A stretch of DNA of 24,113 nucleotides. It comes from VRUB01 sp046758085 (GTDB taxonomy: Bacteria > Pseudomonadota > Gammaproteobacteria > Acidiferrobacterales > SPGG2). Positions 1 to 7,697 of this stretch are shown here, piece by piece. Location of the stretch: positions 1 through 24,113 of the forward strand of contig JBHHZP010000046.1 in assembly GCA_046758085.1 (NCBI GenBank), written 5' to 3'. The first letter of the stretch is position 1, and each line of letters begins with the position of its first letter. Position numbers and translations under genes: made by a program. Below the pieces are notes generated by a model. That model saw nothing but the letters and a program-made list of their open reading frames with translations, was not told the DNA's origin and ran no database searches.

Positions 1-55
1 CTGGCGACGGTCTCGGGAACAAAGGCGCGTTCCATGTCTCCAGTAGTTGTGGGAC
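1..55. repeat. Dispersed repeat family A, copy 1 (cut by window edge)
   Basis: These 55 bases align without gaps to the reverse complement of 14051-14105. The first 36 bases match at 30 positions, and the block GTTGTGGGAC (46-55) is also shared in register. The shared core contains ACGGTCTC and AACAAAGG. The copy may continue left of the window. The remainder up to the first gene (56-99) holds nothing I recognise. Confidence 0.6.
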
Positions 56-99
56 GCCAATGAGCTGGGTTGTATCTGACTAATGCCGAAATAACGGGC

Positions 100-651
100 T
101 TACTGCATCTGCGATATCTTCGTGTGGGAACGCGGCTCAGCGCGCGAACCCTGCAAGTAATGCACGAGGTCGTCGAGATCCGCAGCGCTCATCGACCAGC
201 GCGGCATCGCCTCATCGAAAGGTTGTCCTGAAGGATCGATCCCCTCGGTGATGGCGCGCCGCAGACTGGCTTCGGTATAAGACGCGTGATCCCCATGGCC
301 GTCTGCCTCCGCGTCATGCTCTCCGAACAGCGCCTCGGGAGTAATCGGCGGAGCCACTACCCAGAACCGCGGCATCACACGGATCCCACCCTGACGGTCG
401 ACATCGTGGCAGGTGACGCAACCGCCTCCGTGCACCTGAATGTGCATATTGCCGCCGCTGGAGGCGATGGGCCTGCCTGACGCGCTGGTCCCGGTAAAAT
501 AGATCCGCTCCCCGTTGTTTTCGAAAGACGCCGGGATCGGCTGACGGCTCACCATCGGCCCCATTCCCACCTCGCATCCGGCAAGTATGCCGGCCAGTAA
601 TAGCCCCGCGATTAGCGCAAATCCCATCGAAAAATACACGCGGGCCCTCAT
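100..651 (-). CDS. Lipoprotein c-type cytochrome, monohaem
   Basis: Predicted periplasmic, membrane-anchored electron carrier of 183 residues. A hydrophobic signal segment ends in a lipobox (LAGILAGC, Cys26). One haem-binding site CVTCH lies at residues 78-82, and a likely distal Met sits in the C-terminal AMPRWSM segment, the usual class I cytochrome c order. I start at the ATG at 651 rather than the upstream TTG at 669 because the lipoprotein signal begins there; the ribosome site is weak (AGGA close to the ATG, GGAG 12 bases away). It lies 59 bp downstream of the cytochrome c'-like gene on the same strand and probably shares its FNR-type promoter. Redox partner unknown. Confidence 0.85.
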   Translation of the reverse strand: MRARVYFSMGFALIAGLLLAGILAGCEVGMGPMVSRQPIPASFENNGERIYFTGTSASGRPIASSGGNMHIQVHGGGCVTCHDVDRQGGIRVMPRFWVVAPPITPEALFGEHDAEADGHGDHASYTEASLRRAITEGIDPSGQPFDEAMPRWSMSAADLDDLVHYLQGSRAEPRSHTKISQMQ

Positions 652-710
652 TTTCCTATTTGACTCCAATAGACTGGGATAACTTGTTGCAGCTACGCTG
701 TTGCCTGGCG

Positions 711-1280
711 TTAATGCTTGTGCATATGCTGACCCATCATCTTTCTGTGCATAAATTCATGAGAGTGGCGCATGCTCAAGCTACGTTGGGCATCCAGTGT
801 CACCTGTACGAATTCGCTGCCAACGGCGGCATGACAGGCGTTGCAATTCTTAACGGTCTCATTCAACGCCTTGTCGAACGATTTAGAATTCCCATGCTCT
901 ATGGCTGCATTGAGCTTGTTAAAACTGGCTGTCATAAATCCCTTCATGAGCGCCCCTTTCTCCGGGTCGAGCGCGGTTATGATCTTGACCATACGTTGCA
1001 TTTCCTGCAGCTCATGGGCCGCCACCGTCCAATCGCCGGCTTCTCCGGCATAATGCATAACGTGAAAGCGTTCGGAGAAATCGGGCATAAGCACCGTTAC
1101 GTTTGGCCTCAAGGCCTCCAACAATGCCACAGACTTTCGCAAATCCGCCACCTCTGCGCTGAGGGCGCGGATCTCTTTCGTAAGGGCTTGTATCTCCTTC
1201 GAATCGCTGCCCGCCATCACCGGGCCAAATGGAAGCACCACCGCCAACGCGAGCAATAAGGTGCAGGACTTGGAATTCAT
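711..1280 (-). CDS. Cytochrome c'-like periplasmic protein with His/Met-rich tail
   Basis: A protein of 189 residues with a cleavable signal peptide (about 1-24, ending VMA-GS). A heptad-like coiled-coil stretch follows at about 27-57, then a helical domain with one haem motif, CNACH, at 146-150 near the C-terminus. A C-terminal haem site after a helical bundle is the arrangement of cytochrome c' and cytochrome b562-like proteins. After the haem the chain ends in about 20 residues rich in His and Met (169-189), a likely metal-binding tail. The start is set by AGGAG six bases before the ATG. First gene of a two-gene unit with the lipoprotein cytochrome; an FNR-type box lies 65-78 bp upstream. 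The role could be gas binding, electron transfer or metal handling; the sequence does not decide. Confidence 0.75.
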   Translation of the reverse strand: MNSKSCTLLLALAVVLPFGPVMAGSDSKEIQALTKEIRALSAEVADLRKSVALLEALRPNVTVLMPDFSERFHVMHYAGEAGDWTVAAHELQEMQRMVKIITALDPEKGALMKGFMTASFNKLNAAIEHGNSKSFDKALNETVKNCNACHAAVGSEFVQVTLDAQRSLSMRHSHEFMHRKMMGQHMHKH

Positions 1281-1316
1281 GATGTACTCCTTTTGTCTTC
1301 GTTACCTCGTAACCAA

Positions 1317-1358
1317 ATTAAATACCACTATTCCCTGGACCCTGTTGATCCAGATCAA
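1317..1358 (-). promoter_or_regulatory. FNR/Anr-type operator and -10 upstream of the cytochrome c' operon
   Basis: A perfect palindrome TTGATCCAGATCAA (1345-1358) matches the FNR/Anr consensus TTGAT-N4-ATCAA. Read on the minus strand, a -10-like TTTAAT (1322-1317) lies where a class II activator site centred at -41.5 would place it, giving an inferred transcription start near 1310 and a leader of about 30 bases to the ATG at 1280. This implies activation at low oxygen, or by a DNR-type nitric oxide sensor. Confidence 0.7.
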
Positions 1359-1473
1359 ATCCGGCGCATTCTCTCGGTACCCAGGCGGCGTCGGCCCAAG
1401 CCGGAGGGTGTCATTGCGGGTACGTCGTCTCAACTCTCCTCCCGATCCTGCCGGCCCAATCCGATTGTACACG

Positions 1474-2438
1474 TCACGCCAGGTTCTTGCGAAACACGAC
1501 CGATGCGATACCAAAGAGCACGACACCGATCACTATCAACGCCAATGCCTGCGGCCATGGCTCGGCGAGCCCGGCGCCCTTGAGGAACACGCCTAAGATC
1601 ACATCCATGTAATAGCACAGCGGGCTCCCGAACGAGAGCGTCTGCAGCGCCTGCGGCATGCTCTCGACCGGCACCAGGGTTCCCGACAAGAACATGAGCG
1701 GAAACAGACCGAAGAAAGAAAGCAGCAGCGCCTGCTGCAACGTGTTACTGATAGTGGCAACCAGCACGCCGATGCCAATAGCGCTGAACAGGAACAGCGT
1801 GGTGAGAAACAAGAACCAAAGCAGGCTCCCGCGCAAGGGGACACCGAACCACCAGACGATGAGCAGGCTGGGAAAGACCGACAACAAACCGATCGCCAGC
1901 GTCGGCACGTTCTTGGCGAGGAACAGCTCGCCGATGCGAATTGGCGTCACCATCAGCTGCTCGATGGTACCTACCCTAGCTCCTTTTTCCGCACGATCGA
2001 GGCGGCCGGGTGGGTTTCCCCGACCATAAGCGCGGCACGCGCGATCATGGATAACACCATGAACGAGGTGAACTTCTGTCCAGGGTTGTACCACACACGT
2101 ACGACGGGTTGCACTGCCAAAATTGCCGCGCCAGGCTTACCTGACAACTCTCGCCGGAAGCGGTCTATCACTTGCAGGGCGTAACCGCGGGCGATGGCCG
2201 CGGTGTTCGAGTTACGCCCATCCAGCAGGATCTGTAGCGCCGGGGCGCTGCCGCGGCGCAGGTCGCGATCGAACCCTTATGGAATCACCACGGCCAGGCT
2301 GGCCTTTCCTGTCTGTAACCAATTGCCCGCTGCCTCCATGGTGCCCGTATAATCGATCAGGTCGAAGGCATCGCTGACAGCAAACTTTTCCAGCAGGCGG
2401 CGGCTGGCGACACTTCGATCCAGATCGACCGCCGCCAG
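1474..2438 (-). pseudogene. Decayed ABC-2 type transporter permease
   Basis: Concatenated frames give a recognisable ABC-2 membrane permease of the YhhJ/YbhR type. An extracellular segment contains AVDLDRSVASRRLLEKF, then GFDRDLRRGSAPALQILLDG, then RVWYNPGQKFTSF, and the conserved GTIEQLMVTPI precedes five or so C-terminal transmembrane helices. Three lesions are visible. The N-terminal helix and start are absent upstream of about 2438. An in-frame TAA at 2277-2279 interrupts I-P-stop-G-F-D. A frameshift near 1969-1976 is best explained by five extra bases (GTAGG) after the codons for KKEL. The C-terminal frame (1474-1971) is otherwise intact. No ATPase or membrane-fusion partner gene is adjacent, so it was probably a leftover of an efflux operon. 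Confidence 0.8.
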
Positions 2439-2552
2439 ATGATGAACTCGGCAGGCGTCAGTGGCAACGCGAAGATCTGTTGAGCTGCGAAATCGTTTAC
2501 TCTTGAAGCGTACTCCCAGTACGTACACCCTCCAATGACCTTAATACACTAT

Positions 2553-2577
2553 ATAATAATGTAACGTGGGTGCCACG
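2553..2577 (-). terminator. Weak candidate terminator of the metal operon
   Basis: On the minus strand CGTGG-CAC-CCACG (2577-2565) can form a 5-bp stem, followed by a T-rich run TTACATTATTA. It lies four bases after the last gene of the block (stop at 2582). The stem is short, so this is tentative. Confidence 0.35.
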
Positions 2578-2581
2578 GGGC

Positions 2582-3061
2582 TCATTTCCCAAAGTGCTTG
2601 TGCATGAATCCTGCTTCGATCTCGCCAGGCACACCTGGGCGACGAATCCGAATCAGGATGCGATAGGTATCGCGGCTTGGCATGTCGAAATAATTGCCGT
2701 AAGTGATCGTGTCGGCAATCTCCATTGGCTCCAATTTTTTCGTTTCCCCGGCTAGCCCGATTTCCCTGACCGTAACCGTAACCTGTGCGTCCGTGATGCG
2801 CTTGCCAGTGACGCGGTCGAACAGAGCGATGATGAGGTGATCTTTATGTGCGCCGGCCGGGATACCGCCGTGCATCTTACGCTCGGCATGTTCCTTCGAA
2901 TGCCCTCGAATAATTTCGGCCGCGATGATGCCAAAATAGATTGCCACACCGTCGACCACCTGGTAATTCTTTGCATCGGCAGCGATGGACACCTTCGCCA
3001 GCATACCAAGGACTATGAACAGCACAAGGCAGACCACCCTTGCAAAATATCGGTCCGTCAT
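2582..3061 (-). CDS. Secreted protein of unknown function, His-containing, metal-locus associated
   Basis: A protein of 159 residues with an N-terminal signal peptide (hydrophobic LVLFIVLGMLA, cleavage likely after SIAA). The mature part has a His-rich segment (GHSKEHAERKMHGG) and then beta-rich sequence including ALFDRVTGKRITDAQVTVTV and a final HKHFGK. The pattern resembles small periplasmic YtkA/FixH-like beta-sandwich proteins found beside metal genes, but I cannot name a family with certainty. The start at 3061 is chosen because AGGAG lies seven bases upstream; a further in-frame start at 3088 lacks support. It is 76 bp downstream of the SPW-cytochrome fusion and probably the last gene of that operon. 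A periplasmic metal-related role is inferred. Confidence 0.7.
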   Translation of the reverse strand: MTDRYFARVVCLVLFIVLGMLAKVSIAADAKNYQVVDGVAIYFGIIAAEIIRGHSKEHAERKMHGGIPAGAHKDHLIIALFDRVTGKRITDAQVTVTVREIGLAGETKKLEPMEIADTITYGNYFDMPSRDTYRILIRIRRPGVPGEIEAGFMHKHFGK

Positions 3062-3137
3062 GACTAGACTCCTGATTATTTCCAACAAAAATGAGCTTGA
3101 TCGACAATGACCGTGGGATTAGCTCTCACCTCCAGGG

Positions 3138-4226
3138 CTATTCCGTAACCTTCGATTCGAGCGGCAACAACCACATTTGATATAGCGAGATCAAAATCTG
3201 CGCGGCCCATGCCAAGCCCAGGAGTGCCCCACTCGCCACAATGGTGTACGCATAAATTGGGTCCCATTTGGTCACGAACCAGGTCGATATATCGACCAGG
3301 ATGACCACAAACGGCAACAGCAGCAGCAGGTTTTTCAGCCACGTGCGCACCGTCGTCATCTGAAAGACAAAGCCGAGGCCGACTGCGACGAGGCCGATCC
3401 CGAACAGGTGAATGTGTGATAGCTTCACCAAGCTGAGTATCGATGCTCCGGTGTCAACCTTCGCGAGTTCGTGCACCCCCTGGAACGTGGAAAAATCCGG
3501 AACTTTGAGGCCCGAGGCAGGGCTGTGACACTTCAGGCAGTCTTTTTCGAGAATTGGGCGAATGCGGGACACGTAATCCTTTTCGAGGGCACCGGAATGC
3601 AGCCACGCGATAACGTCGTGGCGCTCTTCGGGCTGGATAAAGCCAGCCATGGGACCGCGGATTGCCGCTTCGAGACGAGTGCCGCTGCGGTTTCCATAAT
3701 AGCTGTCCGCGATATCCGCAACAGACAAGCCGGGTTTGCCATCAAGCCCCTGATGCGTGAGATAAAGGTAAGTCAACGCCATGAGGTAGCCGGCTCCCAT
3801 CAGGAGCAGGAACGCCGTGTACAGGAGTCTGGCGCTCGTGGGGCAATCCTGAAGCCGCCTGCCTTCCTTGCGCGATTCCCTGCTCGGCGCCCGCTCTTGC
3901 CCGCGGGCCTTATCCCTAATCCGCCAGGCACTGAGAGCGGCCATCGTCAATCCGACGACAACGTTGATCCACGTCATCGTGCTCGACTGGTAACTCAGAG
4001 TTCCCGGCGCGATCACCAACCACAGACCCAGAAACAGCACCGTCCAATCTGACCAAAGCTGCCCGCGGGCCACCAAACCCCACGTGGAAAAACCAGCGAT
4101 AAGGCCCCCGGTGATGACGCAGTTGTACGCAATCTCGGGCTGTTGCGGGAGGCTCAATCCCCGAATGTACCAAGGCGACACCACCATGAAGATCCCCAGG
4201 CCGAAGTTCACCCAATTCTTCCACAT
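3138..4226 (-). CDS. SPW-repeat membrane domain fused to a membrane-anchored haem-binding domain
   Basis: A membrane protein of 362 residues. Residues 1-103 hold two SPW-type repeats (SPW at 17-19, degenerate IAPG at 72-75), predicted as four helices. A charged linker (about 104-130) leads to a transmembrane helix (about 134-156). A soluble region contains one c-type haem motif CLKCH (230-234) after YYGN and GPMAGF segments. Three or four more helices follow (SHIHLFGIGL from 270, then 298-317 and 326-350). The second part resembles a family of membrane proteins with a single CXXCH flanked by YGNxxGxxL and VKLSHIHLFG signatures, with no established function that I know. AGGAG eight bases before the ATG fixes the start. 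It sits 76 bp downstream of copB in the metal operon, suggesting membrane redox or sensing linked to metal stress. Confidence 0.75.
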   Translation of the reverse strand: MWKNWVNFGLGIFMVVSPWYIRGLSLPQQPEIAYNCVITGGLIAGFSTWGLVARGQLWSDWTVLFLGLWLVIAPGTLSYQSSTMTWINVVVGLTMAALSAWRIRDKARGQERAPSRESRKEGRRLQDCPTSARLLYTAFLLLMGAGYLMALTYLYLTHQGLDGKPGLSVADIADSYYGNRSGTRLEAAIRGPMAGFIQPEERHDVIAWLHSGALEKDYVSRIRPILEKDCLKCHSPASGLKVPDFSTFQGVHELAKVDTGASILSLVKLSHIHLFGIGLVAVGLGFVFQMTTVRTWLKNLLLLLPFVVILVDISTWFVTKWDPIYAYTIVASGALLGLAWAAQILISLYQMWLLPLESKVTE

Positions 4227-4247
4227 CGTGTGTTCTCCTATTATTCC

Positions 4248-4303
4248 CCAGCGCGCATCTACTGGCGACGCTGGTCACCGTGGCCCCTTGCCTTGTCCAC
4301 GGT
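4248..4303 (-). other. Paired hairpins in the copB-SPW intercistronic gap
   Basis: Two inverted repeats lie between copB and the next gene: ACCGTGG (4277-4283) with CCACGGT (4297-4303), a 7-bp stem overlapping the copB stop codon, and CCAGCG (4248-4253) with CGCTGG (4269-4274). Neither has a T run. They could stabilise mRNA ends or reduce read-through within the operon; function is inferred only. Confidence 0.35.
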
Positions 4304-6393
4304 CATGCGATGCTTTCGTTCTGCCCTTCCGACGCCGACGCGGTGGCGATGTCGCCACCGGGCAGGTCTAAGCGCGTACGGGCGCGCTCGAGCAGCTTGG
4401 CGTTGATCGCCACGATCACGGTGCTGATCGACATTAACGCGGCACCAAGCGCCGGCGAAAGCACGAAACCCAAACTGTATGTGACGCCAGCTGCCAGCGG
4501 AATCGCCACCGTGTTGTAGCCCGTGGCCCACAGGAGATTCTGGACCATCTTGCCGTAAGTGGCACGCGATAGCGCCATGATTGCCGCGACATCGCGCGGG
4601 TCGCTGCGCACCAGCACGACGTCGGCCGATTCGATCGCCACATCGGTGCCGGCACCGATGGCGATGCCGAGATCCGCCTCCACCAGTGCAGGGGCATCAT
4701 TAACGCCGTCGCCCACCATGGCAACACTTAGCCCCTTGGCCTTGACCTCGCGGACCTTTTCCGACTTCTCATGTGGCAAGACCTCGGCAAAGTATTCACC
4801 TAAACCCAACTCTTCTGACACGGCCTTGGCCACTGCCCTCGAGTCGCCGGTCAACATCATGGACTTTATGTCCATGCGTTTGAGTGCCGTTATCGCCACG
4901 CGCGACTCGGGGCGCACTATATCGGCGAGCGCGACGGCACCGATGACCTTGCCATTGCGCAGTACAAATACAACCGTTTTACCCTGCTCGCCCAACCGTG
5001 CGACGCGTTCATCATCAACGGTTAGACCCTGCTGCCTCACAAATGACGGGCTGACCACGCTAAGCTCCTCCCCTCCAACCCTCGCCCGTGCACCCTGGCC
5101 GGTGATTGCCTGAAAATCGCTGACGTCGTATAGCGCGAGGCTGCGTTCGCTGGCGGCATTTACGATTCCACTAGCAATAGGATGCTCCGACTGGCTCTCG
5201 AGCGATGCCGCAAGCCGCAGCACTTCTTCCTCGCTTGCCTCAGCGAGCGCCACAACGTCTGATACGCCAAATCGGCCCTCTGTCAGGGTACCGGTCTTGT
5301 CGAACACGATCGCCTGCAGGTTGCGGGCGCGTTCGAAGGCGGCACGGTCACGAATCAGCAGACCACTCTGGGCCGAAAGGCTGGTGCTGACCGCCACCAC
5401 CAGCGGCACCGCCAACCCCAAGGCGTGCGGACAGGTGATCACCATGACGGTTACCATGCGCTCCAGGGCGAACTCGAAATCCTGCCCCAAGGCGAGCCAG
5501 GCCACCAGTGTCGAGGCGCCTGCTGTGAGCGCGATATAGGTCAACCATTGGGCGGCGCGGTTTGCCAGGTCCTGGGTGCGAGAGCGCGACGCCTGCGCCT
5601 TGCGCACCATCTCGATCACTTGCGCGAGGTAGGTCTCATCGCCCGTCTTTCGTATCTCAAGCGTCACGGCCCCTTCGCCATTGACAGAGCCCCCGATAGT
5701 GGTGTCACCCTCGCCTTTGGTGACGGGCCTGGACTCGCCCGTCAGCATGGCCTCGTTCACGCTGGTCCTGCCTTCAACGATGACACCGTCAGTCGGGACC
5801 TTCTCACCAGGCTTGACCACCACACGATCCCCGGGCTTGAGTTCAGCAACCGGTACGTCTTCCGCTGATCCATCTTCGCGCAAGCGATGGGCGACGGTGG
5901 GCATCAGCTTCACCAGCGCTTCGAGTGCGCCCGATGCCCCCATGATCGATTTCATCTCGATCCAGTGACCGAGGAGCATGACGTCGATCAAGGTGGCGAG
6001 TTCCCAGAAGAACACCTTGCCCGCGAGACCGAACACCACGGCGCTTGAGTAGAAGTAGGCCACGCTTACGGCCAGTGAGATGAGCGTCATCATGCCCGGC
6101 TGGCGTCGCTCGAGTTCACTCAGCAGGCCACGCAGGAACGGCCAGCCGCCATAGAAATACACGGCGCTCGCGAGTACAAAGAGCGCGTACGACTGGCCGG
6201 GAAAAGTCAGCAGCGTGTCCAGCCCGAGAAAACGCTGGATCCCCGGCGATAATAGAAGTACCGGAACCGTGAGGACTAGAGAGACCCAGAAGCGCTGCCG
6301 GAAATCCGCGATCATGGCGCTATGATCCTGGCCCCCGTGCGCACCATGATTCCCATGATCTGAAGAACGGCACTCATGACCGGGTTGGTTCAT
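4303..6393 (-). CDS. copB: Copper-exporting P1B-type ATPase, CopB (CPH) subgroup
   Basis: Inner-membrane ATPase of 696 residues that pumps copper out of the cytoplasm. All catalytic marks are present: TGES (218-221, actuator), CPH (321-323, transmembrane metal site), DKTGTLT with the phosphorylated Asp (365-371), SEHP (402-405, nucleotide binding) and GDGVND (561-566). The CPH in place of CPC, a His-rich N-terminus (H6 to H24, no CXXC metal-binding domain) and the C-terminal membrane MSIST place it in the CopB/P1B-3 group, usually assigned to Cu(II) or Cu(I) export. The start ATG follows the thioredoxin-like gene by 15 bp, with a weak ribosome site suggesting translational coupling. Upstream YHS and DUF5676 genes support a single metal operon. 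Confidence 0.95.
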   Translation of the reverse strand: MNQPGHECRSSDHGNHGAHGGQDHSAMIADFRQRFWVSLVLTVPVLLLSPGIQRFLGLDTLLTFPGQSYALFVLASAVYFYGGWPFLRGLLSELERRQPGMMTLISLAVSVAYFYSSAVVFGLAGKVFFWELATLIDVMLLGHWIEMKSIMGASGALEALVKLMPTVAHRLREDGSAEDVPVAELKPGDRVVVKPGEKVPTDGVIVEGRTSVNEAMLTGESRPVTKGEGDTTIGGSVNGEGAVTLEIRKTGDETYLAQVIEMVRKAQASRSRTQDLANRAAQWLTYIALTAGASTLVAWLALGQDFEFALERMVTVMVITCPHALGLAVPLVVAVSTSLSAQSGLLIRDRAAFERARNLQAIVFDKTGTLTEGRFGVSDVVALAEASEEEVLRLAASLESQSEHPIASGIVNAASERSLALYDVSDFQAITGQGARARVGGEELSVVSPSFVRQQGLTVDDERVARLGEQGKTVVFVLRNGKVIGAVALADIVRPESRVAITALKRMDIKSMMLTGDSRAVAKAVSEELGLGEYFAEVLPHEKSEKVREVKAKGLSVAMVGDGVNDAPALVEADLGIAIGAGTDVAIESADVVLVRSDPRDVAAIMALSRATYGKMVQNLLWATGYNTVAIPLAAGVTYSLGFVLSPALGAALMSISTVIVAINAKLLERARTRLDLPGGDIATASASEGQNESIA

Positions 6394-6408
6394 AAGCGCT
6401 ACTCGCGT

Positions 6409-6702
6409 TTACTGAGCGGGCAGACCCATTGGGCTTGCCAGCCTGGCTTTGACGTCACAGCGGTGGGTCTCAGCTTTGAAGCCGCGCGAAGTAGTCGCTG
6501 ACTTCCCCGCGGTGGGATGGCCGCTAAATACCACCTCATCATTCACCGCTAGGACCGGCGAACGGCGGATGGCATATTTCTGGGCCGTTTCAGACTCATC
6601 CTTGCCGATCACGAACCGATATTCGATGCTCAAGTCCCGGAGTTCACGCTCGAGATTTGGCCGGTGGGTGCATGTTTTTGTCGCTATCAGCAGTACGTTC
6701 AC
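6409..6702 (-). CDS. Small thioredoxin/glutaredoxin-fold protein, probably frameshifted at its C-terminus
   Basis: A thioredoxin-like chain opens with MNVLLIATKTCTHRPNLE (strand, then CTHR in the active-site position, so a single Cys) and continues with the cis-Pro segment IRRSPVLAV. I place the start at the GTG at 6702 because GGAGGT lies seven bases upstream; the upstream ATG at 6717 is itself part of that ribosome site. The last about 30 residues look out of frame. One additional G in the GGGG run (6505-6508 on the plus strand) would restore EVSDYFARLQS and a stop at 6470-6472, a natural family end. So either a recent one-base deletion or a sequencing error. It lies between DUF5676 and copB and probably acts in thiol or metal transfer in the cytoplasm. 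Confidence 0.65.
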   Translation of the reverse strand: MNVLLIATKTCTHRPNLERELRDLSIEYRFVIGKDESETAQKYAIRRSPVLAVNDEVVFSGHPTAGKSATTSRGFKAETHRCDVKARLASPMGLPAQ

Positions 6703-6788
6703 GTTGTGTACCTCCATCACCGCGAGCATCCGGTTGAATACCCGCCTTCAGGACGGCACGGGCCAACATGGTCCTCGCGTGTTCTTGC

Positions 6789-7091
6789 TCAATCCTCTCT
6801 CTTCAATGTTTGGCGCGCGGCCAGGCGCCCCGCGTCAGAACCGCTTGATAGCGCATTATAAATTGGGACCCAGACAAGCGCGACATACCAACCGTAGCCG
6901 TAGCTCTCCACAAGGCCGAGGAAAAAGCTCTTCCACGTGAGCCACTCAAATCCCGGGAGTAGCTTGCGCCAGACCTCGAACATGGCGTAGTCGGGGAACA
7001 GCAGATCAAATGCCACGCACAAGGTGAAGGTGATGGCCAACATCAGGCTCGTTGCATGGCCGACCGCGACCAGAGAAAGACCTTGTTTCAT
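6789..7091 (-). CDS. DUF5676-family small membrane protein
   Basis: A 100-residue inner-membrane protein with two predicted helices (about 8-29 and 54-81). The segment FFLGLVESYGYGWYVALVWVPIYN is the recognisable DUF5676 signature. The family has no proven biochemical role but is repeatedly found with YHS-domain proteins and copper P-type ATPases. The start codon overlaps the YHS stop (ATGA, 4-bp overlap), and GGAGGT five bases upstream lies inside the YHS gene, so the two are translationally coupled. Confidence 0.85.
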   Translation of the reverse strand: MKQGLSLVAVGHATSLMLAITFTLCVAFDLLFPDYAMFEVWRKLLPGFEWLTWKSFFLGLVESYGYGWYVALVWVPIYNALSSGSDAGRLAARQTLKRED

Positions 7092-7372
7092 GACGTACCT
7101 CCTTCCTTAGCCAGGAACTTGTCGGGGTCAGCCTCGAACTTGTCGAGGCAGTTGCGCGAGCAGAAGCGGTAGAGCTCGCGTTGGTACATCTTGCCGTAGC
7201 CTTGCTGCGGATCCACCTCCATGCCGCACACCGGGTCGGTGTGCTTCGCATCGCCCCCGCCGTGCGCACCCTGTCCACCGTGCTTTCCGTGGACCGTGTG
7301 CGCGCCGCAGCCGACGCGCATCATGAGATAAAACACGCCTGCGATCAGCAGTAATGACAGTAAACCTTCCAT
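7088..7372 (-). CDS. YHS-domain metal-binding protein with N-terminal membrane helix
   Basis: A 94-residue protein: one transmembrane helix (about 4-20), a His/Gly-rich linker (HGKHGGQGAHGGG) and a YHS domain with DPVCGM followed by YRFCSRNCLDKFEADPDKFL. The Cys residues of DPVCGM and FCSRNC are the expected metal ligands of YHS/TRASH-type modules, which bind copper or similar soft metals. GAGG five bases before the ATG marks the start. It is the first gene of the copB operon, about 29 bases downstream of the inferred transcription start of the MerR-style promoter. Likely role: membrane-tethered copper capture or delivery to CopB (inferred from context). Confidence 0.88.
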   Translation of the reverse strand: MEGLLSLLLIAGVFYLMMRVGCGAHTVHGKHGGQGAHGGGDAKHTDPVCGMEVDPQQGYGKMYQRELYRFCSRNCLDKFEADPDKFLAKEGGTS

Positions 7373-7407
7373 ACCGTCCTCTTTGTTACGAGCTAATAAG
7401 TTGTTGA

Positions 7408-7439
7408 ATGCTACAAGATGTGTGTAGGTGTCAGGTCAA
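7408..7439 (-). promoter_or_regulatory. MerR-style long-spacer promoter of the YHS-copB operon
   Basis: On the minus strand TTGACC (7439-7434) and TAGCAT (7413-7408) are separated by 20 bp, longer than the usual 17 and typical of promoters activated by MerR-family regulators. A dyad CTACA-N7-TGTAG (7411-7427) overlaps the -10 side; it is off-centre for MerR, so the operator identity is uncertain. The inferred start near 7401 leaves about 29 bases to the YHS ATG. Confidence 0.5.
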
Positions 7440-7627
7440 GCTACGTTCCACGTTTGGGATTGAACAAGACAAGCACCTCTGTCTCTGATCTCAATCGATA
7501 GACCAAGAATTCGGATAGCACGGTTGTGCGTCGCAAGAAAACATTGCTTTTCCTGCGAAGTCAGATGTCTTCAAGACATGGCAGAGTAATTGCAATTCCT
7601 TGGCGCAGTTACTCGCCAATCGTTTTG

Positions 7628-7669
7628 TTGATGCAAATCAAAGAAAAATCTTCGCCTTCGTGCTATTTT
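7628..7669 (+). promoter_or_regulatory. FNR/Anr-type class II promoter of the small lipoprotein gene
   Basis: A perfect palindrome TTGATGCAAATCAA (7628-7641) fits TTGAT-N4-ATCAA. A TGC-extended -10 TATTTT (7664-7669) is placed exactly as for an activator centred at -41.5, with an inferred transcription start near 7676 and a leader of about 22 bases. Orientation and distance make this the best-supported promoter in the window. Confidence 0.78.
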
Positions 7670-7697
7670 ATTTTTTTGTCGGATAATGGAGAGGGAA

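Larger units (their letters stand above)
7373..7697. other. Divergent regulatory intergenic region (325 bp)
   Basis: This AT-richer gap separates the divergent YHS-copB operon and the small lipoprotein gene. It holds the MerR-style promoter at its left end and the FNR-type promoter at its right end. Between them (about 7440-7620) I see no credible coding sequence. Confidence 0.7.

Noticed and set aside
660..1259. 199-codon plus-strand frame
   Set aside because: Antisense to the cytochrome c'-like gene, which has a signal peptide, haem motif and good ribosome site.
3471..4052. 193-codon plus-strand frame
   Set aside because: Antisense to the SPW-cytochrome fusion, which shows transmembrane helices and a haem motif.
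4303..6393. CopA-type (CPC) Cu(I) ATPase
   Set aside because: The membrane motif is CPH and there is no N-terminal CXXC metal-binding domain, so CopB type is the better call.
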